NCBI GenBank assembly: GCA_965203605.1
Contig: OZ241902.1
Coordinates: 2,852,001-2,916,000, forward strand
Direction of reading: 5' to 3'
Origin: JAPOUP01 sp965203605
Lineage (GTDB): Bacteria; Pseudomonadota; Alphaproteobacteria; Rhodobacterales; Rhodobacteraceae
Length of the DNA stretch: 64,000 bases
Shown here: positions 45,301-53,355 of the stretch, in pieces
Layout of the letters: the number at the start of each line of letters is the position of its first letter
Position numbering within the stretch: position 1 is the first letter of the stretch
Program-made: the position numbers and the translations under genes
Notes under the pieces: model-generated
Told to the model about the DNA's origin: nothing
Seen by the model: only the letters and a program-made list of their open reading frames with translations
Database searches by the model: none

Positions 45301-46109
45301 TCCGTGTAGAAATGCGCGTCCGGAGTCCGTGTCTGTGGCACATTGGACCCCCAGATCAGAAGGTAACCCGCGTTGTACCAGTCGGCTGACTCCGGAACGT
45401 CGGTCTGTTCACCCCAGGTCATCGGTGATGCAGGCGGCAGATCACAGTACCAATCATAGAAACTCATGCAGACGCCGCCCAGCAGACTGAGGTATCTGGA
45501 ACCCGCTGCGTAGCTGATCATCGACATTGCGGGAATCGGCGAGAACCCGATGACGCGGTCAGGACCGTAGGTTTTCGCTGTATAGGCATTGGAGGCTGCA
45601 ATGATCTCGGTCGCCTCATCCCATTCCGCTCGCACAAAACCACCCTTGCCGCGCACCTTGATGTAACTGGACCGCAATCCGGCATCTTCCTGAAGCGCCT
45701 TCCACGCTGCCGTTGGCGTCATCGACTCGCGCAGCCTGCGCCAGGCCCTGAGCAGCCTGCCGCGCACGAGCGGAGTCTTCACACGGTTGGCCGAATAGAG
45801 GTACCAACTGTAGCTTGCCCCCCGGGCGCAGCCGCGGGGCTCATGGTTCGGAAGACCGGGGCGGGTGCGTGGATAGTCGGTGAACTGGGTTTCCCAGGTC
45901 ACGATTCCGGACTTCACAAAGATCTTCCAGGAGCAGGATCCGGTGCAGTTCACCCCATGGGTGGAGCGTACGACCTTGTCGTGGCGCCAGCGCTCCCGGT
46001 AGGTGTCCTCCCAGTCCCTGCTCTCTCGGGTCACCTGCCCGTGATCCTTCGAAAACCGGTCCAATTCCTTGTGTTGGAGAAAATTCAGTCTATCGAGAAG
46101 GTGACTCAT
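42381..46109 (-). CDS. narG: Respiratory nitrate reductase alpha subunit (molybdoenzyme)
   Basis: 1242 aa, usual NarG length. The N-terminal FS0 cluster ligands HGVNCTGSCSWK with the later GCARG are seen, and YCDLPPASPMTWGEQTDVPE holds the region of the Mo-coordinating Asp. No Tat signal, consistent with a cytoplasm-facing NarG. It reduces nitrate to nitrite in anaerobic respiration. narG sits 60 nt after narK2. Confidence 0.95.
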   Translation of the reverse strand: MSHLLDRLNFLQHKELDRFSKDHGQVTRESRDWEDTYRERWRHDKVVRSTHGVNCTGSCSWKIFVKSGIVTWETQFTDYPRTRPGLPNHEPRGCARGASYSWYLYSANRVKTPLVRGRLLRAWRRLRESMTPTAAWKALQEDAGLRSSYIKVRGKGGFVRAEWDEATEIIAASNAYTAKTYGPDRVIGFSPIPAMSMISYAAGSRYLSLLGGVCMSFYDWYCDLPPASPMTWGEQTDVPESADWYNAGYLLIWGSNVPQTRTPDAHFYTEARYRGAKSAVICPDYSEAAKFGDIWLNVKQGTDSALAMAFGHVILREFHLDRQTGYFEDYCRKYSDFPMLVRLERKDGKFVPGRFLRADDLDGKLGEANNPEWKTVAWDRASGGPVAPNGSVGYRWDGSRRWNLESKSGGKDTTLAMTFILDTDHDGVEGVDFPYFGAGASEFFATGDDRPDVLTRNVPVKRIQTADGELTVATVFDLLCANYGLDRGLGGDWVTGDYGADMPGTPAWAERITGVRADRIVQVAREFADNAEKTKGRSMIVIGAAMNHWYHMDMNYRGVINMLVMCGCVGKSGGGWAHYVGQEKLRPQTGWLPLAFALDWGRPPRQMNSTSMWYAHTNQWRYETLAADELISPTAPEGDWDVSLIDYNIRAERMGWLPSAPQLKTNPLEVAKAAKAEGKEVPRHVAEQLKSGDLQMSCEDPDDPANWPRNLFVWRSNLLGSSGKGHEYFLKHLLGADHGVLGRDLSEEGRQKPREVAWHDEAPQGKLDLLVTIDFRMSTTAVYSDIVLPTASWYEKNDLNTSDMHPFIHPLQAAVDPAYESKSDWEIFKAIARKFQDVAPEILGKETDVVAVPILHDTPAEIAQDQVRDWKKGECDLIPGRTAPNFVPVERDYPALYDRFVALGPLMDSIGNGGKGIVWDTKGEVQHLRELNGEWLDGPAKGCPKIMTDIDATEVVLSLAPETNGAVAVKAWGALGKATGRDHVHLASSKEDERIGFHDIAAQPRKIISSPTWSGLESEKVCYNAGYTNVHELIPWRTLTGRQQLYQDHLWMRAFGEAFVSYRPPVDLKTITDGIRDAGDSLVLNFITPHQKWGIHSTYSDNLLMLTLNRGGPVVWISENDAKSAGIVDNDWVELYNSNGALTARAVVSQRIKDGTTYMYHAQEKIVNTPGSEKTGKRGGIHNSVTRTVLKPTHMIGGYAQQSYGFNYYGTVGSNRDEFVVVRKMKKVDWLDRQATVREAAE

Positions 46110-46169
46110 CTGAAACTCCTCATTGGCGTAGGGCGCATTCCGGCGCGGAGCGCCGCCTGTTGGGTTGGC

Positions 46170-47777
46170 CTACGGATTCCTGATATATGCGCCAGGACGT
46201 AGGTAGAACCACCAGTTGATGACGATGCAGACGGCATAGAAGACGGCGAAACCGTAAAGCGCGTATTCCGGCTTACCCGCCGCCATCTGCTCTCCGAAAA
46301 CCTGTGGAATGATGAACGCGCCATAGGCGGCGACGGCAGAGGTCCAGCCCAGCACCGGACCGGCCTGCTCCTTGTCGAACGCGGCCGCTATGGTTCGGAA
46401 GGTCGAGCCATTTCCAATTCCCGTCGCGGCGAACAGCACAAGGAATAGAAGCATGAACGGCAAGAACAGGGTCTCCGGCGTCGGTGAAACGTAGGCTCTC
46501 TGTAGAATCCACGCGAGCGCCAGCGCACATGCCAGCATTGCGACCGATATCCATTGCGTGACGCGGGCACCGCCGAGCCTGTCAGCCATCATTCCGCCCA
46601 GCGGCCGGATCAGCGCACCGATGAATGGGCCCATCCAGGCGTACATCAGCGCCGATGGTCCATTTGGATTCGCGGTGTCATGCGTGATCACACCGTCAAC
46701 CTCGATATGGCTGAAGCCAAAGACAACCTTGATCGTCAGCGCCAGCGCCGCAGAATAGCCGATGAACGAACCAAACGTCATCGTGTAGATCACAGTCATG
46801 GCCCAGGTATGACGATTGCCGAAGATACGATACTGCCGGGCCAGGTTCTGACCGACCTGACCGGGGATGAGTCTCAGGGCAAGCACGGTCAACGCGATGA
46901 CGACTGGAAGAACGATCCACTTCGAGACATTCCAACCAGAGCCGCCGACGTTTTCCGGCAGCATGAGCCAAAGCCCAAAGGCGGCGCAGATCAAGCCGAT
47001 CACAAGCATGAAGGTAATGATGCAGAAGGCGATCACTGGATTGGGGATGTCCGGGCTGACGTGCTCGTCCCTGATGTTGTTCATCCCAAACCATCCGATA
47101 ACGGCGAGCGGTACGAGAAACAGCAGCCAGACATAGCCAGCGTTCTGGATGTAAGTCTCCGATCCAGCCGGGATCTTTCCGATCAGGGTACCGGAGGTGT
47201 TCTGCAGCACCATCGAATCTCCCCCGAAAAGGCCGAACGTCATGACCAGCGGAATGAGTATCTGCATTGTCGTGACGCCGAAATTGCCCAGACCCGCGTT
47301 CATTCCGAGCGCGTAACCCTGTATCCTTTTCGGGTAGAAGAAACTGATATTTGACATGGAACTGGCGAAGTTGCCGCCACCGATCCCCGAGAGCAGGGCC
47401 AGTATCTGGAAATGCCAGAGAGGCGTCTCCGGGTTCTGCAGCGCCATCCCTGTCCCGGCTGCCGGGATCATCAGCAGTGCGGTGGTGAAGAAGATCGTGT
47501 TCCGTCCACCCGCGATGCGGATGAAGAAGGTCGAGGGAATGCGAAGCGTCGCGCCGGTGAGGCCCGCCACCGCCGCCAGCGTGAAGAGTTCGGATTTCTC
47601 GAAGGGAAAGCCCAGATTGAGCATCTGCACGGTGATGATGCCCCAGTACAACCATACCGCGAAACCACAGAGCAGAGACGGGATCGAAATCCACAGATTA
47701 CGGGTGGCGATACCCTTTCCAGCGGAATTCCAGAAGTTCTCGTTATCGGGAGTGTAGTTGTGGAGGTCCTGTCCCAC
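46170..47777 (-). CDS. narK: Nitrate/nitrite transporter, NarK2-type MFS
   Basis: 535 aa with twelve membrane helices. It has the nitrate signature GIGGGNFASSMSNISFFYP (helix 5 region) and GPFIGALIRPLGGMMADRLGG. It resembles the NarK2 group, nitrate-in/nitrite-out antiporters, and lies between narK1 and narG on the same strand. Confidence 0.88.
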   Translation of the reverse strand: MGQDLHNYTPDNENFWNSAGKGIATRNLWISIPSLLCGFAVWLYWGIITVQMLNLGFPFEKSELFTLAAVAGLTGATLRIPSTFFIRIAGGRNTIFFTTALLMIPAAGTGMALQNPETPLWHFQILALLSGIGGGNFASSMSNISFFYPKRIQGYALGMNAGLGNFGVTTMQILIPLVMTFGLFGGDSMVLQNTSGTLIGKIPAGSETYIQNAGYVWLLFLVPLAVIGWFGMNNIRDEHVSPDIPNPVIAFCIITFMLVIGLICAAFGLWLMLPENVGGSGWNVSKWIVLPVVIALTVLALRLIPGQVGQNLARQYRIFGNRHTWAMTVIYTMTFGSFIGYSAALALTIKVVFGFSHIEVDGVITHDTANPNGPSALMYAWMGPFIGALIRPLGGMMADRLGGARVTQWISVAMLACALALAWILQRAYVSPTPETLFLPFMLLFLVLFAATGIGNGSTFRTIAAAFDKEQAGPVLGWTSAVAAYGAFIIPQVFGEQMAAGKPEYALYGFAVFYAVCIVINWWFYLRPGAYIRNP

Positions 47778-47858
47778 GATGGGTCTCCTTCATTGCTTGG
47801 TGAGGACCGGACCATATGCGGCCCGGTCCAGAATGGTTGGCGACCGCCTGGGCACCGC

Positions 47859-49181
47859 CTACGCTCCCGGTTTCGGGAAAGGTTGCTCGGGCACGTCGGA
47901 CAGGAATTTCTCTTCTGTCAGCGCTGGATGCCGCACACGCTCCATCCGGCGGATCGCGACATGCATCCAGATTGTAGAGACGGCGACCAACAGGAAGAGC
48001 AGCATGAATGGTGCGGTCCAGACCCCGGTAAAATCGAGCAGGATTCCAAATGCGATCGGCAGGAAGAAACCGCCCAGGCCCCCAATCATTCCGACAAGAC
48101 CTCCAACCGAACCTACATGGTGGGGATAATAGACCGGAATATGCTTGTAGACCGCAGCCTTTCCAAGGCTCATGACGAAGCCGAGAATCACTGTCAGCGA
48201 CACGAAGAACCCTACACTCAGACCGAAGTCGAACTGAATTGGTTCGGCGATGCCCTGCACGACGTAGGTCGTCTGCGGATAGCACATCACGAACAGAACG
48301 GCGAGCGAGACAATGAAAGTGAAATACATCACCCAACGCGCTCCCAACCGGTCGGACATCCAGCCACCCAGCGCCCTGAAGACCGAACCCGGTAGGGAAT
48401 AAAGGCCAGCGAAAACGCCGGCAGTCGTCAGTTCCAGCCCGTAGGCGCCGACGTAGTAGCGAGGCAGGAAACTGGCCAGCGCGACGAACGCACCGAAAAC
48501 GAAAAAGTAATAGGTGGCGAAACGCCAGACCTGGATGTTTCGAAGTGGCTCCAGTTGGGCACTGGCCGACACATGGCTCAATCCCTCCCGCCTGCGGCGC
48601 TCATGTTCGGGATCCGTTTTCGCAAAGACGTAGAACAGGACAGCCGTCAACGCCAGAACGATGGCATAGACCTGTGCCGTGCCTTCCCATCCAAGGGCAA
48701 CAACCAGGAACGGAGCGGCGAAGTTCGTGACCGCGGCTCCGACATTGCCGGCTCCGAAGATGCCGAGCGCGGTCCCTTGGTGCTCTTTGTCGAACCAACG
48801 CGATGTATAGGCGACACCTACGATGAACGAACCACCGGCGAGGCCAAGACCGAGCGCGGCGAGCAGAAACACCTCGTATGTCTGAACACTTGTCAGCAGC
48901 CAGACACAGACCGCCGTAACCAACATCTGCAGGGGGAACATAATCCGCCCACCATACTGTTCCGTCCAGACCCCGAGGAATATCCGGCTGACCGAGCCAG
49001 TCAGTACGGGTGTTGCGACCAGCAGTCCGAACTGTGTGTCATTCAGGCCCAGATCCTGCTTGATCTTTACCCCGATGATCGAAAAGATCGTCCAAACCGC
49101 AAAGCATACCGTGAAAGCGAAGGTGCTGAGACCCAATGCCCGGTAAGTGTCTGACCGGGAGACTCCGTCAAGTACATGCAT
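47859..49181 (-). CDS. narK: Nitrate transporter, NarK1-type MFS
   Basis: 440 aa from ATG 49181. Twelve helices, with GLGLAGGSFIVGVAYTSRWF and SLGKAAVYKHIPVYYPHHVG as the nitrate signatures. It fits the NarK1 (proton-coupled nitrate import) group. In Paracoccus, NarK1 and NarK2 are fused; here they are separate neighbours. First gene of the nar operon, behind a probable FNR site. Confidence 0.88.
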   Translation of the reverse strand: MHVLDGVSRSDTYRALGLSTFAFTVCFAVWTIFSIIGVKIKQDLGLNDTQFGLLVATPVLTGSVSRIFLGVWTEQYGGRIMFPLQMLVTAVCVWLLTSVQTYEVFLLAALGLGLAGGSFIVGVAYTSRWFDKEHQGTALGIFGAGNVGAAVTNFAAPFLVVALGWEGTAQVYAIVLALTAVLFYVFAKTDPEHERRRREGLSHVSASAQLEPLRNIQVWRFATYYFFVFGAFVALASFLPRYYVGAYGLELTTAGVFAGLYSLPGSVFRALGGWMSDRLGARWVMYFTFIVSLAVLFVMCYPQTTYVVQGIAEPIQFDFGLSVGFFVSLTVILGFVMSLGKAAVYKHIPVYYPHHVGSVGGLVGMIGGLGGFFLPIAFGILLDFTGVWTAPFMLLFLLVAVSTIWMHVAIRRMERVRHPALTEEKFLSDVPEQPFPKPGA

Positions 49182-49649
49182 GTCCGACCCCTCTAGTGGC
49201 GGTTCGGTGAATTGACCGCAACGAATGTGGAATGATACCATAGTAGACCTGTGGTGTATTTGATCTGGATCAGATCGACAAAAGAATCTTGCTGACAGGT
49301 CTTTGTGGCGTGCAGCACTCCACAGACCTGAACGACAGAACAACCTGAAGGGTTTGCGTCATTTGCAGCGGGCAGGATCGTAGCGCCCTGTAGAGATGGG
49401 GTCTCCTGTGTTTGGCATCAGGGCGATTCGCACGTCCTGTCTGCTGTATTCCCGATCCGAAGGAAGCACAGACGTGCAGATAGAGGACGTCATGCTGTGG
49501 GGTGCTCCATTGTTCTGTGTGTGATCGGAGTCGCTTGCCTTCACTCCGTGCCCACTGGCCTGCGGAGAGGGAACGGCGAACCGGCCAAGCGTCCGCGAAT
49601 CGAAACGGCAGAGACCGACCTGCATGCGCCACCGTATATACGAATGGAA
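49182..49649. other. Upstream region of the nar operon, about 470 bp
   Basis: Contains the FNR-type site at 49260-49273. An 88-codon minus-strand frame at 49359-49625 ends IALMPNTGDPISTGRYDPAR, which has a protein-like look but no match I recognise. Otherwise nothing supported. Confidence 0.4.
49260..49273 (-). promoter_or_regulatory. FNR/ANR-type binding site for the nar operon
   Basis: TTGATCTGGATCAG agrees with TTGAT-N4-ATCAA at 9 of 10 fixed positions. It lies about 80 bp upstream of the narK1 start codon, a fitting place for anaerobic activation by FNR (or its NarR/NNR relatives). Confidence 0.7.
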
Positions 49650-49702
49650 TCAAGCGTATCTGTGTGGACTGTTACCAGTATTCGGACAGCGTCGAGCCCC
49701 GC

Positions 49703-51299
49703 TCATGCGGGCTCGGCGCGGATGTCGAGGAGGTTGCGCGCCTGGCGCCCACAGGCCACCGCGATCAGGTGGACCGGTGAGTCGGCCACGCGGTACCTCT
49801 CCGCATAGCCCCGCCCGCGCATCTGCGCCATCGCCGCATCGAGCGCGGCCTCGCCGCCATCCTCGTTCTCGGCCATCCTGAACTCGATCACGAAGACCTG
49901 CCCGCGGAGGCGCAGCACCATGTCCGCACGGCCGCGCGAGGAGGCCTCCTCCACCGCCAGGTCCGCGCCCACCGCGCGCAGGCACATGTACAGGAGGCTC
50001 GCGTACCACGCCTCGTACCGCGCGAGGTCGCCCTTCGTACCGCGCGAGGTCGCCCTTCGCGCGCCACTGGTAGGGGATCCCCGACAGCCAGGCCCGCAGC
50101 GTCGCGCGGAAACCCGCGAAGTCGTGCGCCTCCAGCAATGCGCAGAGCTCCCGGCCCCGCTGCCACGCATCGGTGCCCTTCGTGCCCAGCCAGGCCAGCA
50201 ACCCGCGGTTCAGGCTGACCCGGACCTCACGATTGGGATAGTCGAGGCGATAGAGTGCGTCCTCCCCGTCCTCCGCGATGGCAAGCTCCTCCGCGATGGT
50301 GAGGTAGCCGGTCTGGAAGAGCAGCGCCTCGGTGCCGATGTCGCCCACATCGAACTTCGAGACCAGGGCCATGTCCGCCAGCCGCCCCTCCAGCTCCATC
50401 GGGCTCACCGACCGCTCCGCCAGCATGCGGAACAGGAAGTCCGGCGACCCGGTCTCGAACCGGTACGGACGGAACTCGCGGTTGCGCAGCAGCAGCAGCA
50501 CGTCGTGGGGATTGTAGACCCGCTCCCCGCCGCGCCAGCGGTAGCCGTCGTACCAGGTGCGGATCCTGTCCCGGTCCAGACCGTCGAGTTCCGGCGCGAA
50601 CACCCGGTCCAGGTCCTCCTCCCGGTAGCCGCAGACCGCGGCGAAGCGCGGGTCGAGGCTGATGTCCTCAAGGTTGTTGAGGCCCGGGAACAGGCTGGCC
50701 TTCGAGAACATGCTCACCCCGGTGACGAAGGTGAAGCGGACATGCCGGGCGCTGTCCTTGACGATGCCGTAGAAGCCCCGCAGGTGGTCCCGGTTGGCCC
50801 TCGCCAGGTCCGGGTCATGCAGCACGTCCAGGATCGGCTTGCCGTACTCGTCCACCAGCACCGCCACCGGCCGGCCGGTGGCGCCGTGAAGACGACGGAG
50901 AAGGTTGCGGAGACGCCTCGGGCCGGTATCGGATGTCCGGGCAGGCGCAGGATCGTGCTCGCTCTCGATGCCCTCCAGCTGCTCGATGATGTCCCCTGCG
51001 ATCTCCCCCGGCTCGCTGTACTTCCCGCCGAAGCTCAGCCGCACCACCGGATGCGGCGCGGACCAGTCCCAGTGCGGGTGGATGTCCAGCCCCCGGAACA
51101 GGGCCTCGTCGCAGGCGAACAGCGATCCCAGCGTGTCGAGCAGCAGGCTCTTTCCGAAGCGGCGCGGGCGGGACAGGAAGTAGTGGCGCCCCTCGTCCAC
51201 CAGCCGCCGGACCAGCGGGGTCTTGTCGACATAGTGGAAGCCCCCGCTCCGGATGGTCCGGAAGTCCTGGATCCCGATCGGAAGTCGCTGCCGGGTCAT
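49703..51299 (-). pseudogene. AAA-ATPase-like/PD-(D/E)XK nuclease protein, frameshifted by a 22-nt tandem duplication
   Basis: The N-terminal AAA-like domain is whole: GIQDFRTIRSGGFHYVDKTP, then the Walker A-like SRPRRFGKSLLLDTL (about 43-57), VAVLVDEYGKPI as Walker B and VTGVSMFSKASLFPGLNN. After QWRAKGDLARYE the 22-nt repeat shifts the frame. The C-terminal nuclease domain (ASLLYMCLRAVGADLAVEEA, RGRADMVLRLRGQVFVIEFR) continues in another frame to 49703. The unshifted reading goes on to 49650 with junk sequence. These DUF1703/AAA-ATPase-like proteins are common in many copies in some bacteria; their function is unclear. Confidence 0.82.
50014..50057. repeat. Exact tandem duplication of 22 nt
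   Basis: Two consecutive copies of a 22-nt unit beginning CGTACCGCGCGAGGTCGC. On the coding strand it repeats GDLARYE. Since 22 is not a multiple of three, it changes the frame; removing one copy restores the full-length protein. Confidence 0.9.
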
Positions 51300-51589
51300 C
51301 TATGCCTCCCTGCGCGGCGCCGGGCCATGCCGCCGACGGCCGGACCAGCCGGTGGGGCGAACGGGATTTTCCCCTGCCGCCACTCCGGCGGCCATGTACC
51401 AGCGCCGTGGGGCCTGTCGTCGCCGTCGTTGTCGTGCCAGATTGCCATTTTCAATCGCCTCCGCATTGGCTCTCGTTCGGCATTTTGCCAACACAGGCAC
51501 CTCATGCCATAGTCACATCCGGGATACTGCGTGTGATCGGCGCAGTCATCCTGTATCCGGTGCCTGACCACGAGCGGAAGGAGAATCGC

Positions 51590-51772
51590 ATGCGTGGAAG
51601 AGTCATGGGTTCATGCACCGACCGCAAACCCGAGGAGCTGCGAGAACTGATGTCCAATGACAGGTTCCGCAGTCGCCACCGCAGGCTGCGCACCCATGCC
51701 CTGATGATCTGGCGTGGACTGTCCCGATCCGAGGTCGCCGACAATGAGCGTCACGGTCGTCAGCAACACTGA
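51590..51772 (+). CDS. Short basic ORF with helix-turn-helix-like centre, 60 aa
   Basis: ATG 51590 has an excellent ribosome site (GGAAGGAG, 6 nt away). The protein reads ELRELMSNDRFRSRHRRLRT, then ALMIWRGLSRSEVADNERHG, resembling the first helices of IS630-type transposases. It may be a leftover N-terminal domain or a small DNA-binding protein. Confidence 0.4.
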   Translation: MRGRVMGSCTDRKPEELRELMSNDRFRSRHRRLRTHALMIWRGLSRSEVADNERHGRQQH

Positions 51773-51964
51773 TTGCATCATCTGCGTCATGACGCACTGA
51801 ACATGGAACTCCTGCCGCGGAAAGGCAAGGAGCCAGAGGCCAGATTCATTCACTTAGGGCCGTATGCCAACACGGGCACGAAAAGCTCCGCTTCGATACG
51901 TGCGTTCGCCTCCGTGGTTCCATGTCCGCTGAAGCCGGCAGCAGATGTTGTCGGAGCGAATATC
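51773..51964. other. Spacer before the tRNA gene
   Basis: No further gene is supported here or in 51300-51589. Confidence 0.35.
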
Positions 51965-52051
51965 TGGTGCGGTCGAGAAGACTCGAACTTCCACGGGTGT
52001 TACCCCACAGCGACCTCAACGCTGCGCGTCTACCTATTCCGCCACGACCGC
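51965..52051 (-). tRNA. tRNA-Leu (anticodon GAG)
   Basis: 87 nt on the minus strand. The acceptor stem GCGGTCG pairs with CGACCGC followed by A and an encoded CCA. The anticodon stem CAGCG/CGCTG encloses TTGAGGT, giving GAG. A long variable arm (CTGTGGGGTAACACCCG region) and T-loop GTTCGAGTC fit a class II leucine tRNA. Confidence 0.93.
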
Positions 52052-52377
52052 ACCTTCAGTCGATGTAGCGCGTATAGCCAGTGACCCAATCGTTGAAAAG
52101 AGGATTCTCGCGCATTGCGAACCGCCATGTCACTGCCTGCACACGCTTGCCAATGGTCCCACCGGATATGTGGGAGGCAATGACCGATCCCACCAAGCTC
52201 AGACCAGTCGCCAATATGGTGGGGTTCACATTCGAAACGACTGGAAGTCAGGTGCATCCGGAAGCTGTAGCTGAGGTTCCAATTCCGTTGACGCGGATGG
52301 ACGTCCGAGGCGTGACGGATGTCTCGTGGTTCACCGTTGACTGGACTTTGCCGAACAACTTGACCAAATCGCTTGGC
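52052..52377. other. Region upstream of lipB
   Basis: The lipB frame is open back to 52081, but homology to LipB begins only at 52378. An ATG near 52297 could give an N-terminal extension. No other gene seen; it probably holds promoters for both the tRNA and lipB. Confidence 0.4.
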
Positions 52378-53022
52378 ATGGTCGAGTGGATCATATCCGA
52401 CGGGCTTACCGAATATGCCGATGCCGTCACCAGAATGGAGGCGCGGGCGGAAGAGATCGCCCGTGGTCAGGCCGATGAACTGATCTGGCTCGTTGAGCAT
52501 CCTCCACTCTACACCGCGGGCACCTCAGCCAAGCACCGGGATCTGGTCGAGCCCAGCCGTTTCCCTGTCCACCACACCAAACGGGGTGGTCAGTATACGT
52601 ATCACGGCCCCGGCCAGCGCGTTGTCTACACGATGCTGAATATCGGGGAACGCGGGCGGGATGTTCGTGGATTCGTCCAACGTCTCGAATCCTGGGTCAT
52701 CACCACGCTCGATAGATTCAACGTCAAGGGAGAAACCCGCGCAGGACGGGTTGGGGTCTGGGTGGTACGGCCCGAACTTTCGCCCTCTCCGGACGGCTCA
52801 CCGCACGAGGACAAGATTGCAGCCATTGGGGTCCGGCTGCGCAGATGGATCAGCTTTCACGGACTGTCGATAAACGTGGAACCCGACCTGGGACATTATG
52901 ATGGCATAGTACCCTGCGGCATCAGCGGGCACGGCGTGACAAGCCTTGTCGATCTTGGCTTGCCAGTGAGTATGGTCGACGTTGATGTGGAATTGCGGGC
53001 GACATTCGACGATATCTTCTGA
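52378..53022 (+). CDS. lipB: Octanoyl-[ACP]:protein N-octanoyltransferase
   Basis: 214 aa from ATG 52378 (MVEWIISDGLTEYADAV), the usual LipB start. Motifs: WLVEHPPLYTAGTSA, RGGQYTYHGPGQRVVYTMLN, the lysine region KIAAIGVRLRRWISFHGLSIN and the catalytic Cys in VPCGISGHGVTS. It moves octanoyl groups from ACP to lipoyl domains in the cytoplasm. Stands alone, without lipA. Confidence 0.92.
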   Translation: MVEWIISDGLTEYADAVTRMEARAEEIARGQADELIWLVEHPPLYTAGTSAKHRDLVEPSRFPVHHTKRGGQYTYHGPGQRVVYTMLNIGERGRDVRGFVQRLESWVITTLDRFNVKGETRAGRVGVWVVRPELSPSPDGSPHEDKIAAIGVRLRRWISFHGLSINVEPDLGHYDGIVPCGISGHGVTSLVDLGLPVSMVDVDVELRATFDDIF

Positions 53023-53355
53023 ACGACCTGCCGGCCCCTCTTTCAATGACCATCGGACCTTGATCAATCGGTTGGCCGCGATTGCCCACCACAACAGTCC
53101 GCATGCGCCCTTTCCGACCGAAGCAATTCGGATGGCGGCACTGAACCAATCGCCTGGCCAGAACTGAGGCATCAAGACCGAAAGATGCGCTGAATCGGCA
53201 TCCTCTGGATTGACCCCGGCCGGGCTGCGACATTAGGTTCCGGCCAGTCTTCCGGCGTTGCCCTAAGTCGAGTCACGCTCTAGAGTCCACTTTCAGGTCC
53301 ATGCGCGACTCACGCCAAGGGCATCAGCTCAATCGGATTACGGGAGGCATCCCCC
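53023..53355. other. Spacer of about 330 bp before ctaD
   Basis: No gene supported; probably holds the ctaD promoter. A GGGAGG ribosome site is seen just before ATG 53356. Confidence 0.4.

Noticed and set aside
49920..51512. 530-codon plus-strand frame opposite the AAA-ATPase gene
   Set aside because: Antisense shadow: the minus strand has all domain motifs.
51965..52051. tRNA-Leu as an attachment site of an integrated island
   Set aside because: No integrase gene and no direct repeat of the tRNA 3' end was seen in the neighbourhood.
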